NCBI GenBank assembly: GCA_013076295.1
Contig: RQOL01000718.1
Coordinates: 4,996,081-5,060,080, forward strand
Direction: 5' to 3'
Source: Sanderia malayensis
Taxonomy: Eukaryota; Cnidaria; Scyphozoa; Semaeostomeae; Pelagiidae
Length of the DNA: 64,000 nucleotides
Program-made: the position numbers and the translations under genes
Shown here: piece by piece, positions 36,020 to 46,095 of the stretch
Position numbering within the stretch: the stretch's first letter is position 1
Layout: each line of letters starts with the position of its first letter
The notes under the pieces: generated by a model
The model's database searches: none
What the model saw: the letters and a program-made list of their open reading frames with translations, nothing else
Told to the model about the DNA's origin: nothing

Positions 36020-36160
36020 CTAGACATCGTGGTCATCGGACTGTGGATTGTCGCTCACATCGACTTTTATGACGTATTGCCTTCGTTTTGTGACTCCAGA
36101 TCCAATCTTTAATTTGTAGCTGTGGTTGAATTTGCGAAAGCTCTTCCGAGAAGGACCCAT
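36020..36160 (-). CDS. Possible 46-residue upstream ORF of the KDZ transposase
   Basis: An ATG at 36160 opens a basic frame (MGPSRKSFRKFNHSYKLKIG) ending in an acidic DNPQSDDHDV at TAG 36020-36022. It is 60 bases upstream of the transposase ATG and just inside the right inverted end. It could be an upstream ORF, an alternative N-terminal exon, or chance. Confidence 0.35.
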   Translation of the reverse strand: MGPSRKSFRKFNHSYKLKIGSGVTKRRQYVIKVDVSDNPQSDDHDV

Positions 36161-36323
36161 CTTAAAACAGTAGCCTACCGACAGTACAGACGGCACGGAG
36201 CTTGAGTTGCACGGCGCTGTTTTGTCTTTTGTTTATTAGAACAGAGCCACAGCGAAACCTTGGCAACACTGCAGCGGTCAACGCCACCACAACATTCCTG
36301 GTCATATAGCTTTATACTATTGA

Positions 36324-36460
36324 GAGATGATTTAGATAATAGTATATTGTCTATATTCTAAATCAACAGATGGTAAATTCAGCCAACTGTCATAGATACA
36401 AACAGCATTCTAAATTTTAGAATTGTTGTTTAACGCTATTTAGAACGTGTGGACCCTGTG
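36324..36460. repeat. Right inverted end of the KDZ element
   Basis: Reverse complement of 22609-22743. From 36324 to about 36445 the two arms look identical by eye; outward of that they differ at several positions. Confidence 0.9.
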
Positions 36461-37829
36461 GACCTATCATTTACATTGTGTAGGGCATAAATATAAGAAC
36501 AGGGATTCGGAACTTGCCCCATTACAGCCCCAAAGTTGTCAATCTACAAACAAGCACCCCTTTGGCTCTACAAAGGACACCATCGTTCAAGCTTAGCAGT
36601 AATCCCATCCCTACATAAACAACTTTGAGAAGAGACCAGACATAATCAACAATCACAATTTATTTAACTTTCTGTTACTACATTCAAATTTTTCCAAATC
36701 TATATACCTGTAGGAATTGCTGTTTAAAGTTCGAACACATATATAAGGGCAGTCAACGAACATGAGACAGCCTATTAGTGCTGAAGAAAAGCTGGCAGTC
36801 ACATTAAGTTTCTTAGCTACTGGAGAGTCATACCAGAGCTTACAATTTCAATTTAGAATGCACAGAAGCACTATAGGCTTATTCATTCCAAAAGTCTGCA
36901 AAGTCATCTATGAAGTTCTTCAGCAGGATTACTTCTCAATCCCAACAACAGAGCAGGAATGGATTGATTTAGCAAATGCAACCGAGCAGAAATGGCAGTT
37001 TCCAAACGCATTTGCAGCTGCAGATGGCAAACATATAGCCCTTTTCTATCCACATGATTGAGGGGGCACCTTCTATAACTATAAAAGTTTTTATAGCATT
37101 GTGTTAATGGTTTTTGTTGACTTTGATTATAAGTTCCTATATGCAGATGTTGGCTGCCAGGGAAGAATAAGTGATGGAGGAGTATATAGAAACTCGTCAT
37201 TTGCACAGCAGCTTTCATCCATGGAGCTAAATTTGCCAGCAGCCAGGCCTTTACCAAAATCTAAAAATCCAGCGTGGCAGCCTTTTGAAACGGACGACCT
37301 TGTGCCATTTGTATTTGTCACCGACAATGCCTTCTCTTTATCCAAGCATTGCATGAAGCCCTTCCCCGAGAAAGGCTTGGATGACAGACAATGAATTTTC
37401 AACTATCGTTTGTCACGTTTTTGTGGAATTTCTGAAAATGCATTCGGAATCCTCACATCCATATTCACAGTGTTTGGTACAAAAATGAACCTCCTACCCG
37501 ACAAAGTTATTGCAATAGTCAAAGCAGCACTTGTCTTGCACAATGTACTGCGATCAAAATTACCAGAATCCTACACCCCGGCAGGATTCGCTGATGAGGT
37601 GTCTGGTGAGGCCATTGTAGATGATCAGTGGAGAGAAGGCAATGCTGGCACGTCACTTGAACAATTGCCACCGAGAGCCAGAGGAAACCGGCCAGCTGCG
37701 TCTGCTGAAAATGTCAGGGAGATCCTTGCTGATCATTTCTATGGTCCTGGGCAAGTTCCTGGGCAGTGGAAATGTCTTGTTTGACAACAGCATTGAACTG
37801 AACTGCAGATATGCATAATACAATTATTT

Positions 37830-38252
37830 TGATATCTTGATAAACAATAGCATTTCATTTCGCACAACTTTATTTACATTAATCGCATTTGTCGAGGTTA
37901 TTTTGTACTTTGTTGATGATTATTAATTTTCGTTTTCATGCAAATAATCATGTTTCTGGACACAATTTCAAGTTGTATGCTTCTGTTCTCGAAAATCTAG
38001 GCCATTTCGTCCTTTACCAAAACACTATGTGACGTAAGAATTTGTCGGCCTCTTTGAAAAAAAGTGATGGACTTGATTTTACTCTGCTTTCGTTCAGAGT
38101 AAAATTTTCAATGATGGAGGATTAACACCTCGTAAGCGCATTAAAATCTGCTGCGAAAATCCATCATTTTTGCATGTTACACGATCACTTTTTATCACGT
38201 TGGTCCACTATCAAAAAAAGTGATGGCAAAAAGTGATTGTGTAACCCGGCCT
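37830..38252. repeat. Right inverted end of the large Harbinger
   Basis: About 420 bp matching, in inverted orientation, 4420-4599 and 11489-11660, including ATTTCATTTCGCAC and AACTTTATTTACATTAAT near the inner end. It directly follows the stop region of the transposase at 37784. Confidence 0.8.
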
Positions 38253-38345
38253 TTAGAAGAACATGACCAGGGAATAAAGTATTAACTTAGCACAGAGATT
38301 GTTTTAAAGAAATTACTTGGTGATGTTAAAACTGATTGACCTCCG

Positions 38346-38981
38346 GTGTTCAGATCGAAAGCACTTTCACAGTTAAGAATTGCTAGCATTGAAGATATTA
38401 GAGATCAAGTCCCAGAAGCTATTGATAAAATCCATGAAGATATAAGTGAATATACAGAAAACGGTAGCGGATGGACATTGGAAAGAGTGTTGAATTATAA
38501 GATTCATTTCTTCAATTATAAACCAATCAAAGGCGGATCTTAGATACCAACACCAAAACTCTTGAGTGCAAAGAAAGCAATGCTTAACGTACAAAATAGA
38601 GATGACAAGTGTTTTGCGTGGGCTGTCTTGTCTGGTTTGTACCCAGTAGATAAGGATTCTGATAGAACAACAAAGTATGATCAAAGTCAACTGAATATGG
38701 ATTGTGTGAAATTTCCAGTGAATCCCACAAATTTCAATGTGAAAGCGAAGGGAATCAAGAAACTTCTGGTGAAGAAGCAGATACACCATCAAGATGGCCA
38801 AGAATCTTTAACGATGCATCAAGTTTTTGTTCAGGAACAAGGTAATATAATCTCAAAGAATCAAATGACGTATAGTGTGAAGCAGAAAAAGACATCTCTA
38901 GCATCTTTTGATGATAAGCGCTACCCACTAGAAGATGGGATACGAACACTACCACATGGACACTATTTGTTGAAACAGTAA
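38346..38981 (+). pseudogene. Polinton/Maverick-like protein-primed DNA polymerase B, fragment
   Basis: The frame from 38346 gives an N-terminal region typical of polymerases in Polinton-like elements (IDKIHEDISEYTENGSGWTL, then a stop near 38542, then VQNRDDKCFAWAVLSGLYPV). It then jumps to the C-terminal signature (FDDKRYPLEDGIRTLPHGHY) before TAA at about 38981. The polymerase and exonuclease core, normally more than 600 residues, is missing, so an internal deletion joined the two ends. Relic only. It lies next to two other Polinton-type genes on the opposite strand. Confidence 0.6.
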
Positions 38982-39105
38982 TAACATAGAAGGATTCGCT
39001 GTATAATAATTTATTGTAAACTATATCTTTTTTTAACACATTGTCGAACGTATACATCATTTTGTAAATTATTATTAACATTAAAATATCTACTTATTAA
39101 CGCGT

Positions 39106-39427
39106 TCATTGTAAGTTTATTTTTGTTCTATTAATGAGGAAAAGTATACAAAGTTGTCCACATGTGTCATATGATTGAATCTTTGTATCATTATAAACCA
39201 AGATGTAGGGTTGAATGAATTGCTTGAACTCTTTTAAGGCAGGCTTTCTACCAAAGGAATCGTAGAATTCCACATTTCTATCTTCATCAATATAGATGGC
39301 TACCGAATGTGTACCCTTACCAGTAAAATTATCCTCATTGAAAACGAATGAACAGGGAAGTGAATGTATATTGATGTTCTTAATTTCATCCTTTCCAAAG
39401 ACACCATGGAAATGTGGAAGTTATATC
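39106..39427 (-). pseudogene. Polinton-like cysteine protease, N-terminally truncated
   Basis: The open minus-strand frame (no ATG) shows the adenain/ULP1-type order: a His in GKGTHSVAIYIDEDR, an acidic residue in FYDSFGRKPAL, and IQSYDTCGQLCILFL with the nucleophile Cys. These proteases process capsid proteins in Polintons and related viruses. The start is missing (a stop lies directly upstream), so the gene is broken. The neighbouring polymerase fragment and structural-type gene support the assignment. Confidence 0.6.
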
Positions 39428-39465
39428 CTTCTTTGCTAACAAGCTATTAATTGTAACATCATCCA

Positions 39466-40320
39466 TTACCAATTACGGATGACGTTTTTGTGAGCATCAA
39501 TTTTAATCACTCTATCAGACTCTCCCAAGATGATTATATTCAATAGAGAGTCCACAGCATCTGCAAAGTTTATGCTTATCCTAAGATTGCCCTCTCGTTT
39601 CAATAGATTTTCCCCATTTTCACAATTTCCCTTTGGAGTCAAATCAAAACCATAGATTGTGGAGCCTTGCTTGAACGTGGTGTAATCAATCAAGCTTGGG
39701 GAATTGTTAAGTGTAGACACCAAACGATTGTAAGCTTCCAAATAATCATTATCATCAAAGTTTAACCTGAGAGGAGGTGTAGTCTCTTGATTATCAACAG
39801 TTACTTGTACAGCAGAAACATTATTATGTTCGAAATTGAATGGATTTTGTTCAGGCATTCCATTATATGCAGAATGTTCAATGATTCCAAAGAACAACCT
39901 ATTCGGAACTTTCCCATTGAAAACATTATCCTGTACCCAGCTATTTGTACTACTAGGGATTAGATAAGTCATGATGTGTGGTTAACAGACTGGATACATG
40001 GCTGGAGATTTCATCAGAGTCCTTTCTATACCCTGTAAGATGGCATCCTTGATGTGTATATGTCACAGTACCGCTTTAACTTCTTTTATATGTAGGTTCA
40101 CTGCAACACCATTTTTACTCATTAAACAAAAAGCATTACTGTTTGGACTCAATCTCCATTGAAGGCGAACTCCAGGTAGTAGGTATTTGAGTTTGTTACA
40201 GATATTCACATGTGGCTTTGCCATCACTTTAGCAGTTGCGCTGTTATCAAATGGCGCTGATCTCTCATTTAATCCGGGGTTTTTGGTAGAAGCAATAGTG
40301 GGATATCCAGCACTTTCTTT
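39466..40320 (-). pseudogene. Polinton-associated structural-type protein (F54H12.2-like), broken
   Basis: The longest frame (39972-39466) has FFGIIEHSAYNGMPEQNPFN, NFDDNDYLEAYNRLVSTLNN, YGFDLTPKG and a C-terminal ESDRVIKIDAHKNVIRNW. These are characteristic of the family often annotated as 'F54H12.2-like' in invertebrate genomes and found in Polinton-like elements. Upstream, the same strand continues as LLPGVRLQWRLSPNSNAFCL with stops near 40062 and 39985. Only the C-terminal half is continuous. A viral-particle role is inferred from the association, not shown. Confidence 0.55.
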
Positions 40321-40321
40321 A

Positions 40322-40745
40322 CCTGAAGTCTGTCATACAGAAATTAAAGCTGGCTCTAATTGATCCAAATTTTGTCCCAATAAGAGCCAATTGCAATAAC
40401 GCTTAGTAAAAAGTGATTTTCAAGCAAAATGTTATTCAAACAACTTTGCACAACACGGGTCCATTCTGCCATTGCAGGGATATTTATTCACTTAATTCTG
40501 AAATGCAGATATTGAGGTTGGTTCTTGTCGATCCAAAATTTTTAAAAGGCACTGAAATAAGGCTTAGTAAACAGTGTTTTTTCAAGCAAAGTTTTATCCA
40601 ACAGCTTTCATGAGGAAATCTGATTCTGTCATCCAGAAATTAAAGCTGGCTCTTGTCGATCCAAATTTTGTCCCAATAAGAGCCAATTGCAATAACGCTT
40701 AGTAAAAGGTTATTTCAGAGCAAAATCTTATTCAAACAACAACCG
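40322..40745. repeat. ~155-bp repeat block, left part (three copies)
   Basis: Three diverged direct copies share 'gatccaaattttgtcccaat', 'aagagccaattgcaataacg' and 'cttagtaaaaagtgattt'; the middle copy adds 'tccattctgccattgcaggg'. Two further copies in the same orientation lie at 42637-42935, so an array was split by the sequence between. Confidence 0.75.
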
Positions 40746-41087
40746 CAAGAAGGGCATAAATTTAGCATTGAGATCGTTTCACGTAAATGTGTAATCATGA
40801 AGAACATTGCACAGATAATCAAAAGTGTCCTTGCGGCTTGCTCATCCAAAAATTTACATACCAAGAGTTAGCAAATTCACAATTTCGTCTGTAATACACC
40901 CAAGCACGTCGATGTTGATAGAGAGATAGAAAATTTTCTACCACCAACAACTGCATTCGCGTATTACGAAGCAATTGAGAAATGTACAAATACCAGAAAA
41001 ATCTTCGGTACCCTCGTTGCCTATTGGTTTCCAACAACAAAAATAAAGCAGCAAAAAGCTGAAATATTAGGTGGTCATCCATTTTAA

Positions 41088-42351
41088 AGGGTTTATGCAG
41101 CCTAAAATCACATATAGTTTTTTTTGCTGAAAAGTATGGAATTCAACATGCTTATCAACATGCCACAGATAGAATATAAAAATATTTTGTAGTTTTTGAG
41201 TTATTCATTGTCAAAATAGGGAATTTGGACAAATTCTGTTGAAGAAATTGATGTCAGAATGATGCGAAATCCCAGACACCTTTGCATACCACGGCCAACA
41301 AAACAAGAAACCGGGCAGACTGAACAACGTCACGTCAAAATGTAACTTAAAATAGGGAAACAAATACTAATAAAGAGTATTAAAAAAGCATTTCATGGTC
41401 GATCATGTGTTGTAGGGGAACATAACAGCGCGAGTTGGACCAACACTAAATTCATCTCGCTCCATAAGTCTCGAAACTCTTCTAAAGACCTGGATTTGAC
41501 CGTAACAACTGAAGACAAAACAGTACAATGAACAAAACTCATATGATTCCATAGAATTAATGTTTAACAGTTGCCAACAATTTATTAAATAACAAATGAA
41601 CTAACCAATTATCAACATAAGTTTTATTTTCAAAATGGGCATCCAGCTCTTTCAGAGATAGGCCTTCACAACCCGATCCTTTATTATCACTGCCGTACCC
41701 AGCTCTGGGTCTTCTTGCAAGAAGAGGTTCTCCTTCGTACAAATTTCGACTATACGAAGACTACTGAATAGTCTTCATCTTCTTCGCTACCCTCAAGAAG
41801 ACTTCTTCCTTCGTTGTCAGAGGAATTTGTTTTAACTAATATTTTCGCAATCCGACATTTTGAAAAGATTTTAGCCAGACACTGTTTCAACAGGCCGGGC
41901 AGCTCTCGCTCAGAGAACAATAGTTGAAGAACAATAGCTCGGTTCATTCCGACGTCACATTTCACCAAAATCATGAAAATTTTATTTTTTTCGAAATTTG
42001 TCAAAATTTCTGTGTGTTATTGAAAACAACGGAAATTGGCTCATAATGTGAGGAAAATATCGCGCTTTTAGCCACAGGTGAGATAATTGAAATCGGCATT
42101 GCCTAAATCGAGTTATTAAAAAAACTGTGGCGTGCGGTCAATTTTTCCCATACTGAACCCTATAGAAAATGATTTGCGTGTCATCAAACTGACGGCACAG
42201 CTCTTCAACAGACCTGGGTGTGTTTGAGCTTGAAAAAAACATACTTATACTCGTCAGAAAACACTCAAAATAGGTTCATAGTGATACTCAGATCTTTTTC
42301 TTTTCATTTCCGTAAAAAAATCGATATGTCATTTTAGGCTGCATAAGCCCT
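41088..42351. mobile_element. TTAA-target non-autonomous element (Kolobok/piggyBac-like)
   Basis: Inverted ends AGGGTTTATGCAGCCTAAAA (41088) and, complement, AGGGCTTATGCAGCCTAAAA (ending 42351), then ACATAT, are flanked by TTAA (41084-41087 and 42352-42355). TTAA duplications occur in Kolobok and piggyBac elements; AGGG ends suggest Kolobok, at low certainty. Two minus-strand frames (42004-41750 and 41742-41557) can be read as one interrupted acidic protein (RSLLEGSEEDEDY, then YEGEPLLARRPRAGYGSDNK). I do not recognise it, and it may be a remnant of the autonomous element's gene. Confidence 0.65.
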
Positions 42352-42636
42352 TTAATGGAAGAACCAATTTTGTGCAAATTTGAACACAAATTTAACAGAG
42401 ATGAAAGTTGTGCATCGATTAGGCACGAAAGGATTACAAGACAATGGTAATGCTTTTGGCTAATCGTTTTGAGTACCTCCAGAGGTGCTCAGAAATGCCC
42501 AATCGGTATCTTTAATGTTGTATCAAATTTCGGGCAAAAGGAAAAATCGAAAAAATAGCATGTACACTGTGTCGGGAACATTTAATCCCTTAACGACTCA
42601 AGAAAGCCCAATTTTTCTGTAGTGTACATGGGCCCA

Positions 42637-42935
42637 TAGGTCCATTCTCCCATTGCAGGAATATTTATTCACTTAATCTTGCAATGCAGATATTGAGGTT
42701 GGCTCTTGTCGATTCAAATTTTGTCCCAATAAGAGCCCTTTGCAAAAAAGCTTAGTAAAAAGTGATTTTAGAGCAAAATTATATTCAAACAACTTTGCAC
42801 AACATAGGTCCATTCTGCCATTGCAGGAATATTTATTCACTTAATTCTGAAATGCAGATATTGAGGTTGGCTCTTGTCGATCCAAATTTTGTCCCAATTT
42901 GCAAAAAAGCTTTGTAAAAAGTGATTTTTCAAGCA
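42637..42935. repeat. ~155-bp repeat block, right part (two copies)
   Basis: Two copies of the unit described at 40322-40745, starting 'gtccattctcccattgcagg' (42641) and 'gtccattctgccattgcagg' (about 42809). Same orientation as the left block. Confidence 0.75.
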
Positions 42936-43747
42936 AAAGTTCACTTACACATATAGGTATATACAAGTAAGATACATTTGAAATCACTCAGTTTTATTAT
43001 TCTAAAATAACTAATCGCCTGAAACAAATAAGTGGGAGTCCTTCAAGCTTTTGAATGATCAATGTCGCAATCTGAAAGAAGATTGAAATAAGTTCGATTA
43101 TAAAAGTAAACGAGAGGAGAGGTCACCTAAGTAGTGGCCAAATTAGATTGATTGGTCCCTGAAAATGTAATCTGAATGTTGGTTGAAGATTGGAGGGAAA
43201 GTTTCCCAGATACGGGGGGGGGGGCGAAAGGCTGAGAGTATATCATTCAAGCTGTTATAATTGGGTAAGAAAATGCCCGACAGTAATACTAAATATAAAT
43301 CAGTTGCTTGTGCGAGCTGGCACTCTTGAGTACTTCACTCCAAATAAATTAACTGATTATTGAAATATCACGTACCTTTTCCTCTGGTGCAAAAACGGAT
43401 GTGTTCAATGTTATTCTCATTGATATGTTCAAGTTCTTGTATTTGGCTACTTGGTTACTTATCCGAATGCTGTATTCCACGATATATTCCCACTAAAAAG
43501 AAAGATTTGTCGCATTTGGTCATGATGTTCAGTTTTGCTGCAATGCAATTTAGAAAATATTTTTACTACTCAGAGGTTTACTGTTTAAGGCTAATCTATC
43601 AAGAATAATTACCATTTCATCATTGAACAATCCTGTTGCGAGCATCTTTCTGAGTACGCTTTCCGCTCTTTTATGAAAGAGGCAAATTCTTGGGCAGTAT
43701 TTTTTACCCTTTACTATACTCGATAGGAACTGCTGGAGAAGGAAATA
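42936..43747. other. Unassigned AT-rich stretch
   Basis: I see no gene or repeat apart from a G(10) run near 43214. The short frames present have no recognisable features. Confidence 0.4.
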
Positions 43748-44634
43748 CCTTATTGGCCCTTTTTACGCCGGCCCTAAATGGCTTTAATTTTCGTCGTGCG
43801 GCGGAATAAGGGCCGGCGTTAAAAGGGCCAAAATTTTACAAATTTTCTCAAAAAGCGGCGTTAATTTTTTATTATATTTTTTGCTAACACGCACCTTATT
43901 TTAGGCTATATTTGGATATAGTAATGTATATTTAACCAAAATTAGAAAAGAAACATCAACAAAACAGAAAGTAAACTACTATAGATTAGTAAAGTTAGTG
44001 TTCTTTAGTTTAAGAGTTACTAAATCATATGTCGATGTCCTGAAATGGGTTTTCGCACAAATGGGATAGGTTTGAGGATTGGGTAACTGCCTCAGTAATG
44101 TGTGCCTTCCTAAAACCGGAAAGAATGAGCTCTTTAGATTCCTTAAAGTACTTATACATTTCAATGATCCACTTTGCGTGCAGAGGCTTTATTGCGCTTA
44201 ATCGAACATCCACAATGCTGTGTTGAAAAAAATGGAAAACTTTGTAAAAAGACAGGCAGAAAAAATGTCTGAAAAATTTGATTTCGAACAGGAGCTGGAT
44301 TTGAGAGATGAGACTAGGGAGGAGCAGTGTGAATATGAGGTGGAAGAAGACGCCATCGAAGTGCAGTCGGACGAAGAGGTAGATACAGAATGCATCGAGA
44401 AAGAGACGATCGTAATTGACTAATTTTTTCATGATAGTAGCTACTTTCTTATCTTTTTCAAGGATAAAACACGTCTGTAAAATATAATTTTAAATTTTTT
44501 CTTTCCTCGGTCTTTGTCCGGCGTAAAACGCGGCCCTAAATGGCGTTAGAGCAGATTCTTGGGGTGGCGGAATTAGGGCCGGCGTAAAAAGGGCCAGCGT
44601 AAAATTAGGGCCGGCGTAAAAAGGGCCGACAAGG
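43748..44634. mobile_element. Tigger/pogo-like deleted element with GGCCC-rich ends
   Basis: Left end CCTTATTGGCCCTTTTTACG and right end (complement) CCTTGTCGGCCCTTTTTACG both continue CCGGCCCTAA and are flanked by TA (43746-43747 and 44635-44636). Extra GGGCCGGCGTAAAAAGGGCC units occur near both ends. The element contains the C-terminal exon of a DDE_1 transposase on the minus strand, so it is an internally deleted Tc1/mariner-superfamily (Tigger/pogo) element of 887 bp. Confidence 0.65.
44025..44217 (-). pseudogene. C-terminal exon of a DDE_1 (Tigger/pogo) transposase
   Basis: After an acceptor (ttcaacacag) the frame reads VDVRLSAIKPLHAKWIIEMY, then LSGFRKAHITEAV and ends NPFQDIDI, stop at 44025. 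The KPLHAxW block, the GWxxAxI-like segment and a final PFxDID are the usual C-terminus of DDE_1 transposases found in cnidarians. No catalytic part remains within the element bounds. Confidence 0.6.
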
Positions 44635-44904
44635 TAGCAATAATAACAACAGTTTAATAATAAAAATTTAAATAACATGTTGGTGTGTCAATAAACATTT
44701 GAAAAATGTATAACTCAACCAAAATCTTCAAAAATGCTTACATTTATATCAACTGGACATTCATTGAGAACCCTTTTCACTTCAGGAAGTGACTTGAATG
44801 TTTGCATGCTGACAAAGAAAATAGGGAGATGAAGATGGTGTGATCTCTTGTAAATTGATATTGCCTGTTGCACATAAGAAAAACAGCAGCAGCATAAACT
44901 TCCC

Positions 44905-45264
44905 TTACCAGGCTAAATTTTCAATTTTTATATGGCAGCAGCATGACCACTGACCATTTTCAACAGAAGATACCACCGCACAATCAGTGTGGCACTCCCT
45001 CAAGCACAAAAAACATTTCACTGTTGTTGGTGCAGGAGCTCTGCCAAATGATTTCATGCACAGACTCCTGCCATCGAATGCAATGTCACACTCTCCATCG
45101 TCTTCCAGATCTTTTCTTTCCTCTTTCCCGAAGTTGACCAATGGTATGACATGATTGATCACACCATTAAGTGACGATGGAACCCACATTATTTTAATAG
45201 ACACCGTCAAATTCTCTTGAGCAAACTCCTGACAGAGCAATTGGTCAGTTGAGAAGGAAACCAA
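44905..45264 (-). CDS. Hypothetical protein fragment with a PHD-like cysteine cluster
   Basis: A minus-strand frame of about 119 residues ends with KCFLCLRECHTDCAVVSSVE and a WSCCCH, i.e. C-x2-C, H-x2-C, W-x-C spacing reminiscent of a PHD-type finger C-terminus. The N-terminal part has no recognisable feature, and the upstream flank has no clear partner exon. It could be the last exon of an element gene. Confidence 0.3.
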   Translation of the reverse strand: MVSFSTDQLLCQEFAQENLTVSIKIMWVPSSLNGVINHVIPLVNFGKEERKDLEDDGECDIAFDGRSLCMKSFGRAPAPTTVKCFLCLRECHTDCAVVSSVENGQWSCCCHIKIENLAW

Positions 45265-45304
45265 AGGTGGCGGTACCTAGAATGCAGGTTCACAGTCACA
45301 CATA

Positions 45305-45593
45305 CCGTATTTCCTCTTAGAAGAGCCCAAGGCGCTTATTAAATTTTTGATTGTTTTGGGCGCTCATTGGGAGGGGTGAGCTCTTTAGATTTTTCAACAT
45401 TTTACTTAAACGGTATGTAACAAAAAAGATAGTTTGAAACCAAAATATTTATCAAAGTTTAATTAAAAGCTAGATATTGTGTTCAGACAATGTTCATACA
45501 AATGTTCATCTTTTTATGATCATCATCATCCCCGTCCTCAACCTCCCCAAAATTCTGGACCGGGGAGGGGGGCGCTCATTCGAGAAAATACGG
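45305..45593. mobile_element. 289-bp MITE with CCGTATTTYCTC ends
   Basis: Inverted ends CCGTATTTCCTC (45305) and, complement, CCGTATTTTCTC (ending 45593) are followed inward by related GCGC-containing segments and flanked by TA (45303-45304 and 45594-45595). Non-coding. 45596-46095 shows nothing further. Confidence 0.65.
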
Positions 45594-46095
45594 TAATCTT
45601 AAAAAACATGCACGCTTTTTATAAAAATAGAGTCTACAAAAATATTAAGGCTCAAATTTGCTGAAATTGAAGAATAGTTTAGGAATAATGCCGGGCTCAA
45701 GCTTCATAAAGACTTTGATTTTTTAAAATTAATCTCATATTTTCTGAAAAGCAAAACAAGTGCGACTTTTACGCTACATGTTTTAAAATGCACTCATCCG
45801 GTCTGAGTCATAAGTTTATGATGAAGCAACACATCAAAAAAAGATTTGAATTTATTCTTGATCTTCAGGCAAATTTACATCTTGTATCAGTTAAGAATAA
45901 TTCAAGAACAATCTTAGGCTCAAATGAAAAGAGATGTAAGAAAATTAAGGCTGGAAAAAATTGAGGTAGAATCATGTTCGCGTTAGTTATATTAATTTCC
46001 TGTGATATACTTGTGACTGTGCCGTTTGTCTATGTTATATCCGTTGTTGCTGTCACTATTGATTGATGTGTCATATTATGGTTGTTTAAACTTTT

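Larger units (their letters stand above)
22609..36460. mobile_element. KDZ/Zisupton-type DNA transposon, 13.85 kb
   Basis: Inverted ends: left 22609-22743, right 36324-36460. The inner ~123 bp appear identical by eye (e.g. TTCTAAATAGCGTTAAACAA and its complement). The outermost 15 bases are more diverged (CCAGATCCGCAC against CACAGGGTCCACAC). GACCTATCA is present on both outer sides (22600-22608 and 36461-36469), i.e. an 8-9 bp target duplication. The insertion lies in the intron of a Harbinger transposase. Contents are a plus-strand gene (22790-26406), a 345-bp satellite array (27133-29480) and a minus-strand KDZ transposase of at least 16 exons (35959-30453). An 8-bp duplication is described for Zisupton elements, in agreement. 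Confidence 0.8.
22351..37784 (+). pseudogene. Transposase of the large Harbinger, split by a 13.85-kb insertion
   Basis: Exon 1 (22351-22563) encodes the N-terminal part (ELRLADRSGYRRLMRMNTST), with a TGA near 22458. The intron, whose donor now reads GGATAAC, took the KDZ element at 22609-36460. Exon 2 starts at 36714 after ctgtag and encodes the DDE_Tnp_4 core: MRQPISAEEKLAVTLSFLAT, FAAADGKHIALFYPHD, DVGCQGRISDGGVYRNSSFA, PFVFVTDNAFSLSKHCMKPF, then FGTKMNLLPDKVIAIVKAAL. Stops at about 36747, 37058 and 37391 kill it; the last lies where Arg (CGA) is expected. The gene was probably inactive or decayed after the insertion. Its closest relative in the window is 18757-20253. Confidence 0.8.
4420..38252. 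mobile_element. PIF/Harbinger element split by three nested insertions
   Basis: The ends are inverted: TGGCCGGGTTACACAATCA at 4420 and its complement ending at 38252. Both are flanked by TTA (4417-4419 and 38253-38255), the usual PIF/Harbinger target. Inverted similarity continues inward from both ends for more than 400 bp once the insertion at 4600-11488 is skipped (4420-4599 plus 11489-11660 against 37830-38252). Between the ends lie the two standard Harbinger genes, a MADF/Myb-like gene on the minus strand (20779-21888) and a transposase on the plus strand (22351-22563 and 36714-37784). Removing the insertions at 4600-11488, about 11740-20729 and 22609-36460 leaves about 4.1 kb, a normal size for the family. 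The element is dead: both of its genes contain stops. Confidence 0.8.

Noticed and set aside
22609..36460. Classification as a MULE because of long ends and a 9-base shared flank
   Set aside because: The encoded transposase carries KDZ motifs (CxC zinc domain, GLTDGEGIERLWSYL), and 8 of the 9 bases would suffice for a Zisupton-type duplication.
40819..41082. 87-residue minus-strand frame with a hydrophobic start and HRRAWVYYRR
   Set aside because: It faintly recalls a Harbinger N-terminus, but there is no catalytic part nearby and the similarity is too weak to name.
44220..44423. Acidic coiled-coil-like frame on the plus strand
   Set aside because: It lies antisense and next to the splice acceptor of the Tigger-like exon, has biased Glu-rich composition and no supporting exon; probably chance.
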